DNA of 53,358 nt from Methylobacterium sp. (GTDB lineage: Bacteria > Pseudomonadota > Alphaproteobacteria > Rhizobiales > Beijerinckiaceae), in assembly GCA_013823325.1 (NCBI GenBank), contig PNLY01000029.1, forward strand, positions 1 to 53,358, in the 5' to 3' direction. Made by a program: the position numbers and the translations under genes. Below are positions 43,442 through 51,906 of this stretch, in pieces. The notes beneath the pieces were generated by a model, which did no database searches, was not told the DNA's origin, and saw only the letters and a list, made by a program, of their open reading frames with translations. Every line of letters begins with the position of its first letter. The first letter of the stretch is position 1.

Positions 43442-44543
43442 AAACGAGATCGTCGCGCGCAGCCTCGCGCCCGATCCCGTCGAAGCCCTGCGCGACACGC
43501 TGAGCGAGATCCTCGCCGGGCTGGTCGCCGCCGGCTGCGGTCCGCATCACCTCACCGGCATGGACTGGGAGAGCGCCGATCCCGCCGCCTTCCATCTGTC
43601 GCGTCACACGGTCGAGCTGGCCTATCGCGAGGTCTTCGCCGGCTTTCGTCCACCGATCCAATTGCAGCCTGGTTCGGAACCTGGCCTGACCATTCGCGCC
43701 CGCCATGCCCTGCCGCAGCCGCTGCCGGATATCGAGGTCGACGGCTATCCGCTGCGCGAGCTCGGACGGCAGTACAGCCCGCGCCTGCAGGCCGACATGA
43801 CCGCGCTGTTCCGGCAATGGAGCAGAGACGGCGCCGCTTTCCGCGCCAGCCATGCCGGGCTCGACCTCGCCTATGGCCCCGGCCGCTTCGAGACGCTCGA
43901 TCTCTATCGCCCCGCTGGTGTGCGGCGCGCTCCGATTTTCGTTTTCATCCATGGCGGCTACTGGCAGGCCTCGGACAAGGTCCAGCATGCGCAGTTCTCG
44001 CAAGGGCTGCTCGACGCCGGCTTTGCGGTCGCCCAGCCGAATTACGGGCTGGCGCCTGACACTCCCCTAGAGGCGAGCATCGCCCAGACCGTCGCGGCGC
44101 TGACTTTCCTCGTTCGCGAGGCCGATGCGCTCGGCCTCGATCCGGCCCAGCTGCATCTCAGCGGCCACTCCGCCGGCGCCCATCTTGCCGCGATGGCGTT
44201 GTGCGATCCCACAGCGCCGCCGGTGGCCTCGGCGCTGCTGCTGTCCGGACTCTATGATCTCAAGCCGCTTGGGCACCTGCCGATCGGGCGATTGCTTGGC
44301 CTCGACGATGGCGAGCGCGCCGTGCGCCTCAGTCCCCTCGGCCAACCGCGCCGCGCCGGTACGCGCCTCGGCTTCGCCGTCGGGCAGGGAGAGACCGAGG
44401 CGTTCAAGCGCCAATCGGCGGGGCTGGCGGCAGCCTGGCAGGCGCCTGAGCCGCTGATCTGCGCCGGGCATCACTTCAGCATGCTGGACGGATTGAACGG
44501 CGGGGCGCTGCTCGATCTCGCCTTGCGGACGGCAGGGCGATAA
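43428..44543 (+). CDS. Fusion of a RidA-like segment with a kynurenine-formamidase-like alpha/beta hydrolase
   Basis: 371 residues from ATG 43428, inside the livF end. Residues about 105-371 are an alpha/beta hydrolase: oxyanion motif HGGYW (175-179), nucleophile S248 in GHSAG, probable acid E322 in GQGETEAF and H348 or H349 in AGHHFSML. This matches the kynurenine formamidase-like group that hydrolyses N-formyl-kynurenine or similar amides. Residues about 1-100 resemble the C-terminal half of RidA/YjgF proteins (EALRDTLSEILAGLVAAGCG, TVELAYREVFAGFRPP, LTIRARHALP), a family that includes 2-aminomuconate deaminase; the N-terminal RidA half is missing. Last gene of the dioxygenase-importer operon. 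The hydrolase call is firm, the RidA call moderate. Confidence 0.75.
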   Translation: MSASENEIVARSLAPDPVEALRDTLSEILAGLVAAGCGPHHLTGMDWESADPAAFHLSRHTVELAYREVFAGFRPPIQLQPGSEPGLTIRARHALPQPLPDIEVDGYPLRELGRQYSPRLQADMTALFRQWSRDGAAFRASHAGLDLAYGPGRFETLDLYRPAGVRRAPIFVFIHGGYWQASDKVQHAQFSQGLLDAGFAVAQPNYGLAPDTPLEASIAQTVAALTFLVREADALGLDPAQLHLSGHSAGAHLAAMALCDPTAPPVASALLLSGLYDLKPLGHLPIGRLLGLDDGERAVRLSPLGQPRRAGTRLGFAVGQGETEAFKRQSAGLAAAWQAPEPLICAGHHFSMLDGLNGGALLDLALRTAGR

Positions 44544-44642
44544 CGGAGAGCGAGGCGGCCCGGCGCAAGCCAGGCCGGGACGATGTCGTCCGGCCTGCCC
44601 GTGAGCTTTGTTCGAACGAGCTCCCGCTCACCTCCCGGCGGC

Positions 44643-46007
44643 TCAAGCCTGGCCGGGCTGGGCCGCGACGCCGACCAGTTGGTGCGGCACCGCTGAGGCC
44701 AGGGGCTCGTCCTCGGCGAGGGGGAGCGGGGCTCCCGACAGCGCGGCGTCCAGCCTGGCCTGGTCGAGCTCGCCCTCCCAGCGGGCCATCACCACCGTCG
44801 CGACGCCGTTGCCGATCATGTTCACCAGGGCGCGGGCCTCGCTCATGAAGCGATCGATGCCGAGGATCAGCGCCATGCCGGCGACGGGAATCGCCGGGAC
44901 GACGGAGAGCGTGCCGACCAGGGCGATGAAGGAGGCGCCGGTGACGCCGGATGCACCCTTCGAGGTCAGCATCGCCACCGCGAAGATCGCGAGTTGCTGG
45001 TGCAGGGACAGGTCGGTGTTGGTCGCCTGCGCTACGAACAGCGCCGCCAGAGTCATGTAGATCGAGGTGCCGTCGGTGTTGAAGACATAGCCGGTCGGCA
45101 CGACCAGCCCGACCACCGGCTTGGAGCAGCCGGCGCGCTCTAGCTTCTCCATCAGGCTCGGTAGTGCCGAGTCGGAGGAGGAGGTGCCGAGCACGATCAG
45201 GATCTCTTCCTTGATGTAGGCCAGGAACTTCAGGATGCTGAAGCCGGCCCAGCGGGCGATGATCCCGAGCACGCCCAGGACGAAGATCAGGCTGGTCAGG
45301 TAGAAGGTCGCGATCAGCAAGGCGAGCGGGCCAAGCGAGCCCACCCCGTAGCGGCCGATCGTGAAGGCCATGGCGCCGAAGGCGCCGATCGGAGCAAGCT
45401 TCATGATCACGTTGATCGCGCCGAAGACGAGATGCGCGCCGGCGTCGATGACCTCGCGGACCGGTTTGGCGCGCTCGCCGAGATGCGAGAGCACATAGCC
45501 GAACAGGATCGAGATCAGCACCACCGGCAGGATGTCGCCCTTGGCGAAGGCGTCGACGACGGTGTTGGGGATGACGTTGAGCAGGAACTCGGTCACGGAC
45601 TGTTCGGCGGCCTTGCCGGCATAGGCCTGGACCGCCTTGGCGTCGAGCGCGGAAGGATGGGCGTTGAAGCCGGCGCCAGGCCTGACGACGTTGGCGACGA
45701 TGAGGCCGATGGCGAGCGCCAGCGTCGAGACCACCTCGAAATAGAGCAGCGCCTTGCCGCCGACGCGGCCGACCTTCTTCATGTCGTTCATGCCGGCGAT
45801 GCCGGAGACGACCGTGCAGAAGATGATCAGCGCGATCACCATCTTGATGAGCTTGATGAAGCCGTCGCCGAGTGGCTTCATCTCGACGCCGATCGCCGGC
45901 CAGACATGGCCGAGCACGATGGCCAAAGCGATCGCGATCAGCACCTGGACGTAAAGGATGTTGTACCAGCGTTTGGCCGGCCGGGGTGTCGGGTGAGCTG
46001 CAGCCAT
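44643..46007 (-). CDS. dctA: C4-dicarboxylate:cation symporter DctA
   Basis: 454 residues of the DAACS family, starting with [20 protein letters not shown]. Hallmark motifs are [18 protein letters not shown] (serine-rich reentrant loop), [21 protein letters not shown], and [14 protein letters not shown]. It imports succinate, fumarate, malate and sometimes related acids. An AGGGAGGA site precedes the ATG. It is last in a run of minus-strand genes behind the LacI-controlled promoter; a 103-bp gap separates it from the cupin gene, so it could also have its own promoter. A weak GC-rich stem (CCCGGC/GCCGGG, about 44555-44576) lies after its 3' end. Confidence 0.94.
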   Translation of the reverse strand: MAAAHPTPRPAKRWYNILYVQVLIAIALAIVLGHVWPAIGVEMKPLGDGFIKLIKMVIALIIFCTVVSGIAGMNDMKKVGRVGGKALLYFEVVSTLALAIGLIVANVVRPGAGFNAHPSALDAKAVQAYAGKAAEQSVTEFLLNVIPNTVVDAFAKGDILPVVLISILFGYVLSHLGERAKPVREVIDAGAHLVFGAINVIMKLAPIGAFGAMAFTIGRYGVGSLGPLALLIATFYLTSLIFVLGVLGIIARWAGFSILKFLAYIKEEILIVLGTSSSDSALPSLMEKLERAGCSKPVVGLVVPTGYVFNTDGTSIYMTLAALFVAQATNTDLSLHQQLAIFAVAMLTSKGASGVTGASFIALVGTLSVVPAIPVAGMALILGIDRFMSEARALVNMIGNGVATVVMARWEGELDQARLDAALSGAPLPLAEDEPLASAVPHQLVGVAAQPGQA

Positions 46008-46110
46008 TTGATCCTCCCTCGGCGCACGACGGCGCCGGCGCGGGCGGAGTTTCGCCTGCGTCTTGCTGTGGTTCTCGGGGGTAGGCGGTCGGCGTCTGCT
46101 GTCGCTGGCG

Positions 46111-46461
46111 TCAGGCCGGCGGCGTTGGCGGGAGCGGCATGATCAGGAGGATCGAGGCTTCCTGGTCGGTGTCGTTGCGGAGCTGGCGGCCTTCGCCGGG
46201 GGCGATCCGGCAGGAATCCCAGCGCCTCAGCTTGACCTCGTCCCGCCCGTTCGACAGGGCGACCTCGCCGTCGAGCACGACATAGATCTTCTCGACCCCG
46301 GAGGCGTCGAGCGTCGTGCCACCGCCGGGTGCGATGGTCGAGACGCCGAGCCAGACCGTGTCGGTCGGGCCGGCCTCGCGGCCCTGGAGCCGTACCATCT
46401 TCATCAGCGCATGGCCGGGGGCGTCATAGGCCGGAGCCTCGTCGAAGCGGACGGTGTGCAT
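46111..46461 (-). CDS. Small cupin-domain protein
   Basis: 116 residues, single cupin barrel. The first motif is degenerate ([24 protein letters not shown]; the usual histidines are absent but the glutamate and glycine remain), as is the second ([16 protein letters not shown]). With metal ligands missing it may be a binding or non-metal cupin rather than a dioxygenase. It lies 5 bp after the dehydrogenase gene in the LacI-regulated operon. Role unknown; similar proteins accompany aromatic or lactone catabolism. Confidence 0.75.
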   Translation of the reverse strand: MHTVRFDEAPAYDAPGHALMKMVRLQGREAGPTDTVWLGVSTIAPGGGTTLDASGVEKIYVVLDGEVALSNGRDEVKLRRWDSCRIAPGEGRQLRNDTDQEASILLIMPLPPTPPA

Positions 46462-46466
46462 GTTGG

Positions 46467-47507
46467 TCAGGCTCCCGGCACCAGCACGACGCGGTCGCGC
46501 GAGGAGCCCATCACGGCCTGATAGGCGGCATGGGCGTCGGCGAGCGGGTAGATCGCGCTCGGCTTGATCGGGAAAGGCTTCAGGAAGCCTCCGGCGAAGC
46601 CCGGCGCCAGATCGCGCAGGATCGCACCCGTCTCGATCGAGCTCAGCGCGATCGTGTCGATGCCGACATAGGTGTGGCGGCCCTTGTAGAAGGCGAGGAT
46701 GTCGAAGGTGACGAAGCGGTCGATCACGGCGATGAAGATCGCCCGGCCGCCGACCGCCATGGATTTCTGGCCGATCTCATAGAAGGGATCGCCAACCGTG
46801 TTGAAGACGATGTCGGCACCCTTGCCGCCGGTCAGTTCGCGCACGCGGGCCGGGACATCGGTGTCGGCGGCGGAGATGACCTCGACCGGCGCGCTGGCAT
46901 GGCCGGCATAGGGCTCCTCGCGGCGCGTGACGCCGATCACCTTGGCGCCGCGCCAGCTCGCGATCTGCGCGGCGGCCTGGCCGACCTTGCCGTTGAGGCC
47001 GAGGATCAGCACGGTCTCGCCCGCCTTGGGCAGGCCGGCACGGCGCAAGCCTTCCCAGGCGGTGACGAAAGGCACGCCGATCCCGGCGGCCTCCTCGACG
47101 CTCACCCCGGCAGGGACCTCGACCACCGCCTGCGCCTCGACGATCAGATGGCTCGCCTGGGCGCCGTCCTGGCGGATGCCGAGATCGCCGGAGGAGCCGA
47201 AGACCTGCTTGCCGATCAGGCTGGTGGGACCGGCGACCACCGTGCCGGCGAAGTCACGGCCCGGGGTGCGCGGGAACACCGCATAGGGCATCAGCCCGGT
47301 CGCGGCCTTGGCGTCGGACGGGTTGACCGCCGCGGCCTGGATCTCGACCAGCACTTCATCGGCCGCGAGCGGGCGTAAGGGACGCTCCTCGATCGGCAGC
47401 GCGATCTCGGCATAAGTCGCGGCCTTGGCGTGGAGCCGCAGGCCGCGCACGGTCTGCGGACGGGCGGCTTGTGCTTCTCGAACGAGGGCTTCGCTGGCAG
47501 GGGACAT
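46467..47507 (-). CDS. Medium-chain zinc-type/quinone oxidoreductase-like dehydrogenase
   Basis: 346 residues from ATG 47507. The MDR fold is clear: the N-terminal GroES-like domain with VNPSDAKAATG and FPRTPGRDFAGTVV, then the NAD(P)-binding motif LILGLNGKVGQAAAQIA near 170-190. The catalytic zinc cysteine and histidine of alcohol dehydrogenases are not in place, so it is more like quinone oxidoreductase or enoyl reductase members. In this operon it could reduce an enone such as maleylacetate or a related ring-fission product, which is speculation. Frame extends much further upstream through two other genes without meaning. Confidence 0.85.
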   Translation of the reverse strand: MSPASEALVREAQAARPQTVRGLRLHAKAATYAEIALPIEERPLRPLAADEVLVEIQAAAVNPSDAKAATGLMPYAVFPRTPGRDFAGTVVAGPTSLIGKQVFGSSGDLGIRQDGAQASHLIVEAQAVVEVPAGVSVEEAAGIGVPFVTAWEGLRRAGLPKAGETVLILGLNGKVGQAAAQIASWRGAKVIGVTRREEPYAGHASAPVEVISAADTDVPARVRELTGGKGADIVFNTVGDPFYEIGQKSMAVGGRAIFIAVIDRFVTFDILAFYKGRHTYVGIDTIALSSIETGAILRDLAPGFAGGFLKPFPIKPSAIYPLADAHAAYQAVMGSSRDRVVLVPGA

Positions 47508-47530
47508 CGCGGTTCGCTTCCGATGAGAGG

Positions 47531-48445
47531 TCAGGCCACCCGTTTCGCGCCGGCGGCGCGGTCGGGCAGGCCGATGAGGGCGCGGGCTTCCTGCGGCGTG
47601 GCGATCGCGCCGCCGAGGTCCTCGACGATGCGGCGGGCTTTTTCGACCAGCGCGGCGTTGGACGGGGCGAGGACGCCGTGGTCGATATAGACGCCGTCCT
47701 CCAGCCCGACGCGGACATGGCCGCCGGCGAGATAGGACAGCGCCACGCTCTGGAAGGCGGAGCGACCAATGCCGATCGCGGTGAAGAGCGCGCCTTCGGG
47801 TAGAAGGCCGCGGGCATAGAGCACGGTTTCCGGAGAAGGCTGGAAGCCGTAGCGCACGCCCATCACGAAGGAGGTGAGGGGCTTCGGCTGCAGCGTGCCG
47901 TCCTTGATCAGGTCGTTCAGCAGGGCGATGTCGCCGGAGTCGAACAGTTCGATCTCGGGGCGCACCCCGGCCTCGCTGATCACCTTGGCCATGCGGCGGA
48001 CATTGGCGGGCGTGTTGATCACGACCTCGCCGCCGGAATTCATGGTGTTGAGGTCGAGCGTGCAGATGTCGGGCCGGAGCGCCGCGACATGGGCGACGCG
48101 CTCCTCCGGCACCATCAGCGTCGTGCCGGGGCCGGCGACCTTCGGGTCCCGCTCCGAGGGGACGAAGCGTCCGCCCGGTCCGGTCGTCAGGTTGATGATC
48201 AGCTCGGGATTGCCGGCGCGGATGCGCGCGACCACCTCCTCGTAGAGCGACAGCTCCATCGAGGGCCGGCCGCTGCCGGGATCGCGGACATGGATATGGG
48301 CGATCGCGGCGCCGGCCTTCGCCGCTTCGAGCGCGGACTCGGCGATCTGCTGCGGCGTGATCGGCAGATGCGGGCTCTGCTCCGGCTTGGTCAGATTGCC
48401 GGTGATCGCGCAGGTGATGAAGACCTTGGGGAGCGGGGCGCGCAT
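47531..48445 (-). CDS. BKACE-family beta-keto acid cleavage enzyme
   Basis: 304 residues with a GAGGGAAA site. Family signature: FITCAITGN, the zinc motif AHIHVRDP with two histidines, NLTTGPGGRF, DLNTMNSGG, and EIELFDSGD. BKACE enzymes condense a beta-keto acid with acetyl-CoA to give acetoacetate and a new acyl-CoA; 3-keto-5-aminohexanoate cleavage (Kce) is the founding reaction and several other beta-keto acids are known substrates. Between an SDR and an MDR dehydrogenase and behind an intradiol dioxygenase, a 3-oxoadipate-like substrate is attractive but unproved. Confidence 0.92.
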   Translation of the reverse strand: MRAPLPKVFITCAITGNLTKPEQSPHLPITPQQIAESALEAAKAGAAIAHIHVRDPGSGRPSMELSLYEEVVARIRAGNPELIINLTTGPGGRFVPSERDPKVAGPGTTLMVPEERVAHVAALRPDICTLDLNTMNSGGEVVINTPANVRRMAKVISEAGVRPEIELFDSGDIALLNDLIKDGTLQPKPLTSFVMGVRYGFQPSPETVLYARGLLPEGALFTAIGIGRSAFQSVALSYLAGGHVRVGLEDGVYIDHGVLAPSNAALVEKARRIVEDLGGAIATPQEARALIGLPDRAAGAKRVA

Positions 48446-48457
48446 GCTGCTTTTCCC

Positions 48458-49255
48458 TCAGAGCGCGCGGCCGCCATCGACCTGGACGATGTGTCCGGTC
48501 GAGTAGCCGAGCATGGTGGCGCAGGCGGTGATGGCGGCGGCGATGTCGTCGGCCGCGCCGATGCGCTTCAGGGGCGTCGAGGCGCTGACCTTGTCGTTGA
48601 AGTCGGCGCCGCGGCCGGGGACGAACTCGGTGTCGACCACGCCCGGCGAGACCGCCAGCACCCGGACCTCCGGCGCCAGCACGCGGGCCAGCGCCTTGGT
48701 CATCACGTCGATACCGGCCTTGGCGGCGCAATAGGCGATCGAGGAGCCGACGGCGGTGAAGGCGGCGATCGAGGAGATCGAGACCACCAGCCCGTCGCCC
48801 GAGGCCTTCAGCATTGGCGCGAAGGTGCGGATGGTGGCGAACTGGCCGCGCCAGTTGACCTGCAGCATCCGGTCGATCAGCTCGTCGGTGAGCGCGTCGA
48901 GATCGGCATGCGGGACCGGCTTGGTGTAGCCGGCGGCGTTGATCAGGATGTCGAGCCGGCCATAGCGGGCCTGGATGGCATCGCGCAGGGCAATCAGCGA
49001 CGGGGTGTTCGCGACGTCGGCGATGAAGGCGGCGTGACCGTCGCCGAGCTCGGCGATCAACGCCTTGGCGGCCTGGGTATCGCGCTCGCTGTCGAGATGG
49101 GTGACGGCGATGGTCGCGCCGGCTGCGGCGAGCATGCGGCTGGTGGCGGCGCCGATCGCCCCGGCGCCGCCGACGACGAGGGCGACCTTGCCGTCGAGGG
49201 AGCGCGGGTAACGGGGCCGGGCTGCGGCAGTATCAGGCTGGGCGAGATGCGACAT
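48458..49255 (-). CDS. Short-chain dehydrogenase/reductase
   Basis: 265 residues from ATG 49255. The nucleotide-binding motif is GGAGAIGAATSRML, a variant of TGxxxGIG, followed by NAAGY, the catalytic serine in VSISSIAAF, and YCAAKAG with the Y-x3-K pair. C-terminal STGHIVQVDGGRAL is typical. It oxidises or reduces a secondary alcohol with NAD(P). It lies 12 bp before the BKACE gene, so it could make the beta-keto acid from a beta-hydroxy acid (inference). Part of the LacI-controlled operon. Confidence 0.92.
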   Translation of the reverse strand: MSHLAQPDTAAARPRYPRSLDGKVALVVGGAGAIGAATSRMLAAAGATIAVTHLDSERDTQAAKALIAELGDGHAAFIADVANTPSLIALRDAIQARYGRLDILINAAGYTKPVPHADLDALTDELIDRMLQVNWRGQFATIRTFAPMLKASGDGLVVSISSIAAFTAVGSSIAYCAAKAGIDVMTKALARVLAPEVRVLAVSPGVVDTEFVPGRGADFNDKVSASTPLKRIGAADDIAAAITACATMLGYSTGHIVQVDGGRAL

Positions 49256-49305
49256 GGCGATCCCTGTCTGTGAGAAGGGCAAATGAGGCGGCGGATCGGG
49301 AGGGA

Positions 49306-50244
49306 TCAGCGGATCGGCGGCACCGGCAGCTTGGCTTCGCCGGGCTCCATCACGAAGACGTAGTCGAAGAGGTACCAGGGACCCTCGACATCGGGCTCGG
49401 GCGCCGGGCCTTCGCCCAGTCGGAAGTCGCCGATGAGATGGCGGGTCACGCCGAAGACGACGTCGCTTTCCAGATGCTGGTCGTCGTCGACGAAGACCTG
49501 GGTGATCAGGGTCTTGTAGCCCGGCTTGTAGCCGAGGAAGTGCAGATGGGCCGGCCGGTAGGGATGGCGCCGCTGGGCTCGCAGCAACTCGCCCGCCGGG
49601 CCGTCGGTCGGGACCGGATAGCCGGCCGGCTTCACCGAGCGGAACGAAATGCAGCCTTCGGCGCTGGTAGTGAACTTTCCGCGCAGGTTCATCTCGGCCT
49701 GTTCCGGGTCCTGGTTTTCGTAGAGCCCGACCGGAGAGGCCTGCCAGACGTCGATCTCGACGCCGGCGAGCGGGCGCCCCTGCGGATCGGTGACCCGGCA
49801 ATTGGCGAAGAGGGCGGGCCCGGGCGTCGGCGAGCGGATGATCGAGCCGCCATTGGCGGTCGCCGGCGAATGCATCCGCCAGAACGGACCGAGCAGGGCC
49901 GCGGCCGTCTCGGTCGCGCCGTTCTGGCCGTTGTTCAACAGGCAGACCAGCGTCGAGAAGCCGATCACGTCCGAGAACAGCACGGCCTCGTTGTGGCTGT
50001 CGTTCGTCGCCTGGCCGATCCGGTTGAGGGCGTCGAGGCCGAGTTCGAACTCGTCCTCGGTCAGCCGGACTTCGCGGGCGAAGGCGTGCATGTGCCGGAC
50101 GAAGGACGCCATCACCTCCCTGAGGCGGGCGTTCGGTGCCCGCGACATCGCGTCGAGCACCACCGGCGTGACCGCGTCCTGATCCTCGATGATGTGGGAG
50201 CGGAGTTTCGGCTCCGCTCCCACGGCTGCTGCCTTCGCTGCCAT
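49306..50244 (-). CDS. Intradiol ring-cleavage dioxygenase (catechol/hydroxyquinol 1,2-dioxygenase type)
   Basis: 312 residues with a GGAGGAAA site. Iron ligands can be placed: tyrosine in PVGLYENQD, tyrosine in AGYPVPTDGP, and two histidines in RPAHLHFLGYKPGY. The N-terminal alpha-helical dimerisation domain (about 20-100) is present, as in catechol and hydroxyquinol 1,2-dioxygenases. LGPFWRMHSP is typical of the hydroxyquinol branch. It cleaves the ring between the hydroxyl groups to a muconate or maleylacetate. First gene of a six-gene minus-strand run directly behind tandem LacI operators. Confidence 0.93.
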   Translation of the reverse strand: MAAKAAAVGAEPKLRSHIIEDQDAVTPVVLDAMSRAPNARLREVMASFVRHMHAFAREVRLTEDEFELGLDALNRIGQATNDSHNEAVLFSDVIGFSTLVCLLNNGQNGATETAAALLGPFWRMHSPATANGGSIIRSPTPGPALFANCRVTDPQGRPLAGVEIDVWQASPVGLYENQDPEQAEMNLRGKFTTSAEGCISFRSVKPAGYPVPTDGPAGELLRAQRRHPYRPAHLHFLGYKPGYKTLITQVFVDDDQHLESDVVFGVTRHLIGDFRLGEGPAPEPDVEGPWYLFDYVFVMEPGEAKLPVPPIR

Positions 50245-50282
50245 GGCTCGTTTCCTCCGTCGCTGCTGGCGAGTATGCGCTG

Positions 50283-50320
50283 TGCGATCGATTGCATGAA
50301 GAATTATGCGATCGATTGCA
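50283..50320. promoter_or_regulatory. Two tandem LacI-family operators
   Basis: TGCGATCGATTGCA occurs exactly twice, at 50283-50296 and 50307-50320, 24 bp apart. Each is a pseudo-palindrome with the central CG typical of LacI-family operators. They lie in the 137-bp region between the dioxygenase start and the divergent lacI gene. Confidence 0.85.
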
Positions 50321-50381
50321 CATTGTCAAGCGAGCTGAATCATGGTTAGCTCCCACTCGCGATGACGATCTTGGAATCTCA

Positions 50382-51416
50382 ATGAAATCAGCGGCATCCG
50401 CGGTCGCTCGCGGGGCGACCCTGCAGTCGATCGCCGAGGCGGCGGGGGTGCATCGCTCGACGGCGGCGCGCGCCCTTGATCCGGCGCAGGCGCATCGGAT
50501 CTCGCCTGAGGTCGTCGAGAAGGTGCGGGCGGAGGCGCTGCGGCAGGGCTATCGCCGCGACGCGATCGCAGCCTCGCTGCGGACGGGGCGTTCGCGCCTG
50601 GTCGGCGTCGTGCTGCCCGATCTGGCCAACCCGGTCTTCGCGCCGATCCTCGACGGCGTCGGCGCGGCGCTGGCCGAGGCCGGTTACTCGATGCTGGTCG
50701 CCGATGGCGGCACCGATGCCGCGCGCCAGACCGCGATCGTCGAGGAGCTGATCGCGCGGCGCGTCGACGGGCTGGTGCTCGCTACCGCGCGGCGCAGCGA
50801 TTCCGTCCTCACCGTCTGCCTCGACGCGGGCGTGCCGACGGTACTAGTCAATCGCGCCGAGGATCTGCCCCGGGCCTCGAGCGTCGTCTCGGACGACATC
50901 TGCGGCATGCGGCTCGCGGTCGAGCATCTCGTCGGCCTCGGCCATCGCCGGATCGGGCATCTGGCCGGCCCCGATGGGCTCTCGACCGGCGTGCTGCGTC
51001 GCCAGGGCTTCGAGGCGGCGATGCGGGCAGCGGGACTCGATCCCACGGCGATCACCGTCGCCCGGGCCTATAGCCGCGCGGAAGGGCAGGCAGCGACCGC
51101 CGCGCTGCTCGACGCCGCCCCCGGCCTGACCGCGATCGCGGCCAGCAACGACCTGCTCGCGCTCGGCGCCTATCTGGAGCTGGCGCGGCGGGGGCTGTCC
51201 TGCCCGCACGACATCTCGATCGTCGGCCACAACGACATGCCGCTGGTCGACATGATCGCGCCGCCGCTGACGACGGTGCGGATCGCGCATGCGCAAATGG
51301 GCGAAGCCGCGGCCCGGCTGCTGCTGGAGCGGTTGGCCGATCCCGACGCCGAGATCTGTGCGAGATTGATGCCGGCCCAGCTGATCCTGCGGGGGTCGAC
51401 GCAAGCGTTGCGCTGA
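50382..51416 (+). CDS. LacI-family transcriptional regulator
   Basis: 344 residues from ATG 50382; a frame extension to 50292 would run through the second operator. The LacI helix-turn-helix is TLQSIAEAAGVHRSTAARAL, followed by the hinge helix region AIAASLRTGRSRLVGVVLPD. The periplasmic-binding-protein-like sensor domain has NPVFAPILDGV, IGHLAGP and the C-terminal VGHNDMPLVDMIAPPLTTV. It most likely represses the divergent dioxygenase operon and itself, released by an aromatic or organic acid pathway intermediate. The ribosome binding site is weak. Confidence 0.93.
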   Translation: MKSAASAVARGATLQSIAEAAGVHRSTAARALDPAQAHRISPEVVEKVRAEALRQGYRRDAIAASLRTGRSRLVGVVLPDLANPVFAPILDGVGAALAEAGYSMLVADGGTDAARQTAIVEELIARRVDGLVLATARRSDSVLTVCLDAGVPTVLVNRAEDLPRASSVVSDDICGMRLAVEHLVGLGHRRIGHLAGPDGLSTGVLRRQGFEAAMRAAGLDPTAITVARAYSRAEGQAATAALLDAAPGLTAIAASNDLLALGAYLELARRGLSCPHDISIVGHNDMPLVDMIAPPLTTVRIAHAQMGEAAARLLLERLADPDAEICARLMPAQLILRGSTQALR

Positions 51417-51624
51417 GGGCGGCGCGGTCGGTTGTATCTGCGAGCGGCTGCAGGAGGCGGGGGAACAGGCCTGGTCTTGTCACGGGCGCGCTAGCTCGCC
51501 TCCGCGAATTCCGGCAAGGAATCGTTGAAACGGACAAGACATCGCGCGGCTCGGCGGCCAGCTTCCGGGGCGTGACAGCCTTCCGGGGTTGAGGGTCTCG
51601 TGCCTCTGGGCGGAGCGTTCGACG

Positions 51625-51906
51625 ATGAAGATCTACCTGATGTCGCTCGGCGCCGGTCTGTTGGTCGGCGTCATCTACAGCCTGATCAGCGTGCGCTCGC
51701 CAGCGCCGCCGGTCGTGGCGCTGATCGGCCTGCTCGGCATCTTGATTGGCGAGCAATTGCCGCCGCTGCTGCGCGCCATCTGGGTGAAGGAGCCCGCGAC
51801 GTAGTCCTGGCAGCACCACGTCAAGCCGCATGTCTTCGGCCATCTGCCCCGCGGCGGCAAGCCGCCGGCTGAGGCGATCACGGATACGGAAAGGGAGCGC
51901 AGCTGA
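51625..51906 (+). pseudogene. XapX-domain membrane protein gene with an in-frame TAG
   Basis: ATG 51625 opens a 59-residue product (KIYLMSLGAGLLVGVIYSLI, then SPAPPVVALIGLLGILIGEQ), the XapX two-helix motif, ending at TAG 51802-51804. The same frame then continues for 33 codons (HHVKPHVFGHLPRGGKPP) to TGA 51904-51906, which forms a TGATG junction with the next gene. XapX proteins commonly have a tail of this kind, so the TAG looks like a nonsense mutation in a 93-residue protein. The short product might still insert in the membrane. The 208-bp stretch before it (51417-51624) shows no gene. Confidence 0.65.

Noticed and set aside
44555..44576. CCCGGC/GCCGGG stem between the hydrolase and dctA 3' ends
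   Set aside because: Six-base stem with a nine-base loop and no T run; mentioned with dctA but not called as a terminator.
46467..48731. Possible giant fusion ending in the medium-chain dehydrogenase
   Set aside because: The upstream part reads the BKACE and SDR genes in the wrong frame; the true start is ATG 47507.
48458..50356. Possible fusion of the SDR with the dioxygenase region
   Set aside because: The N-terminal half is an out-of-frame reading of the dioxygenase gene; SDR starts at ATG 49255.
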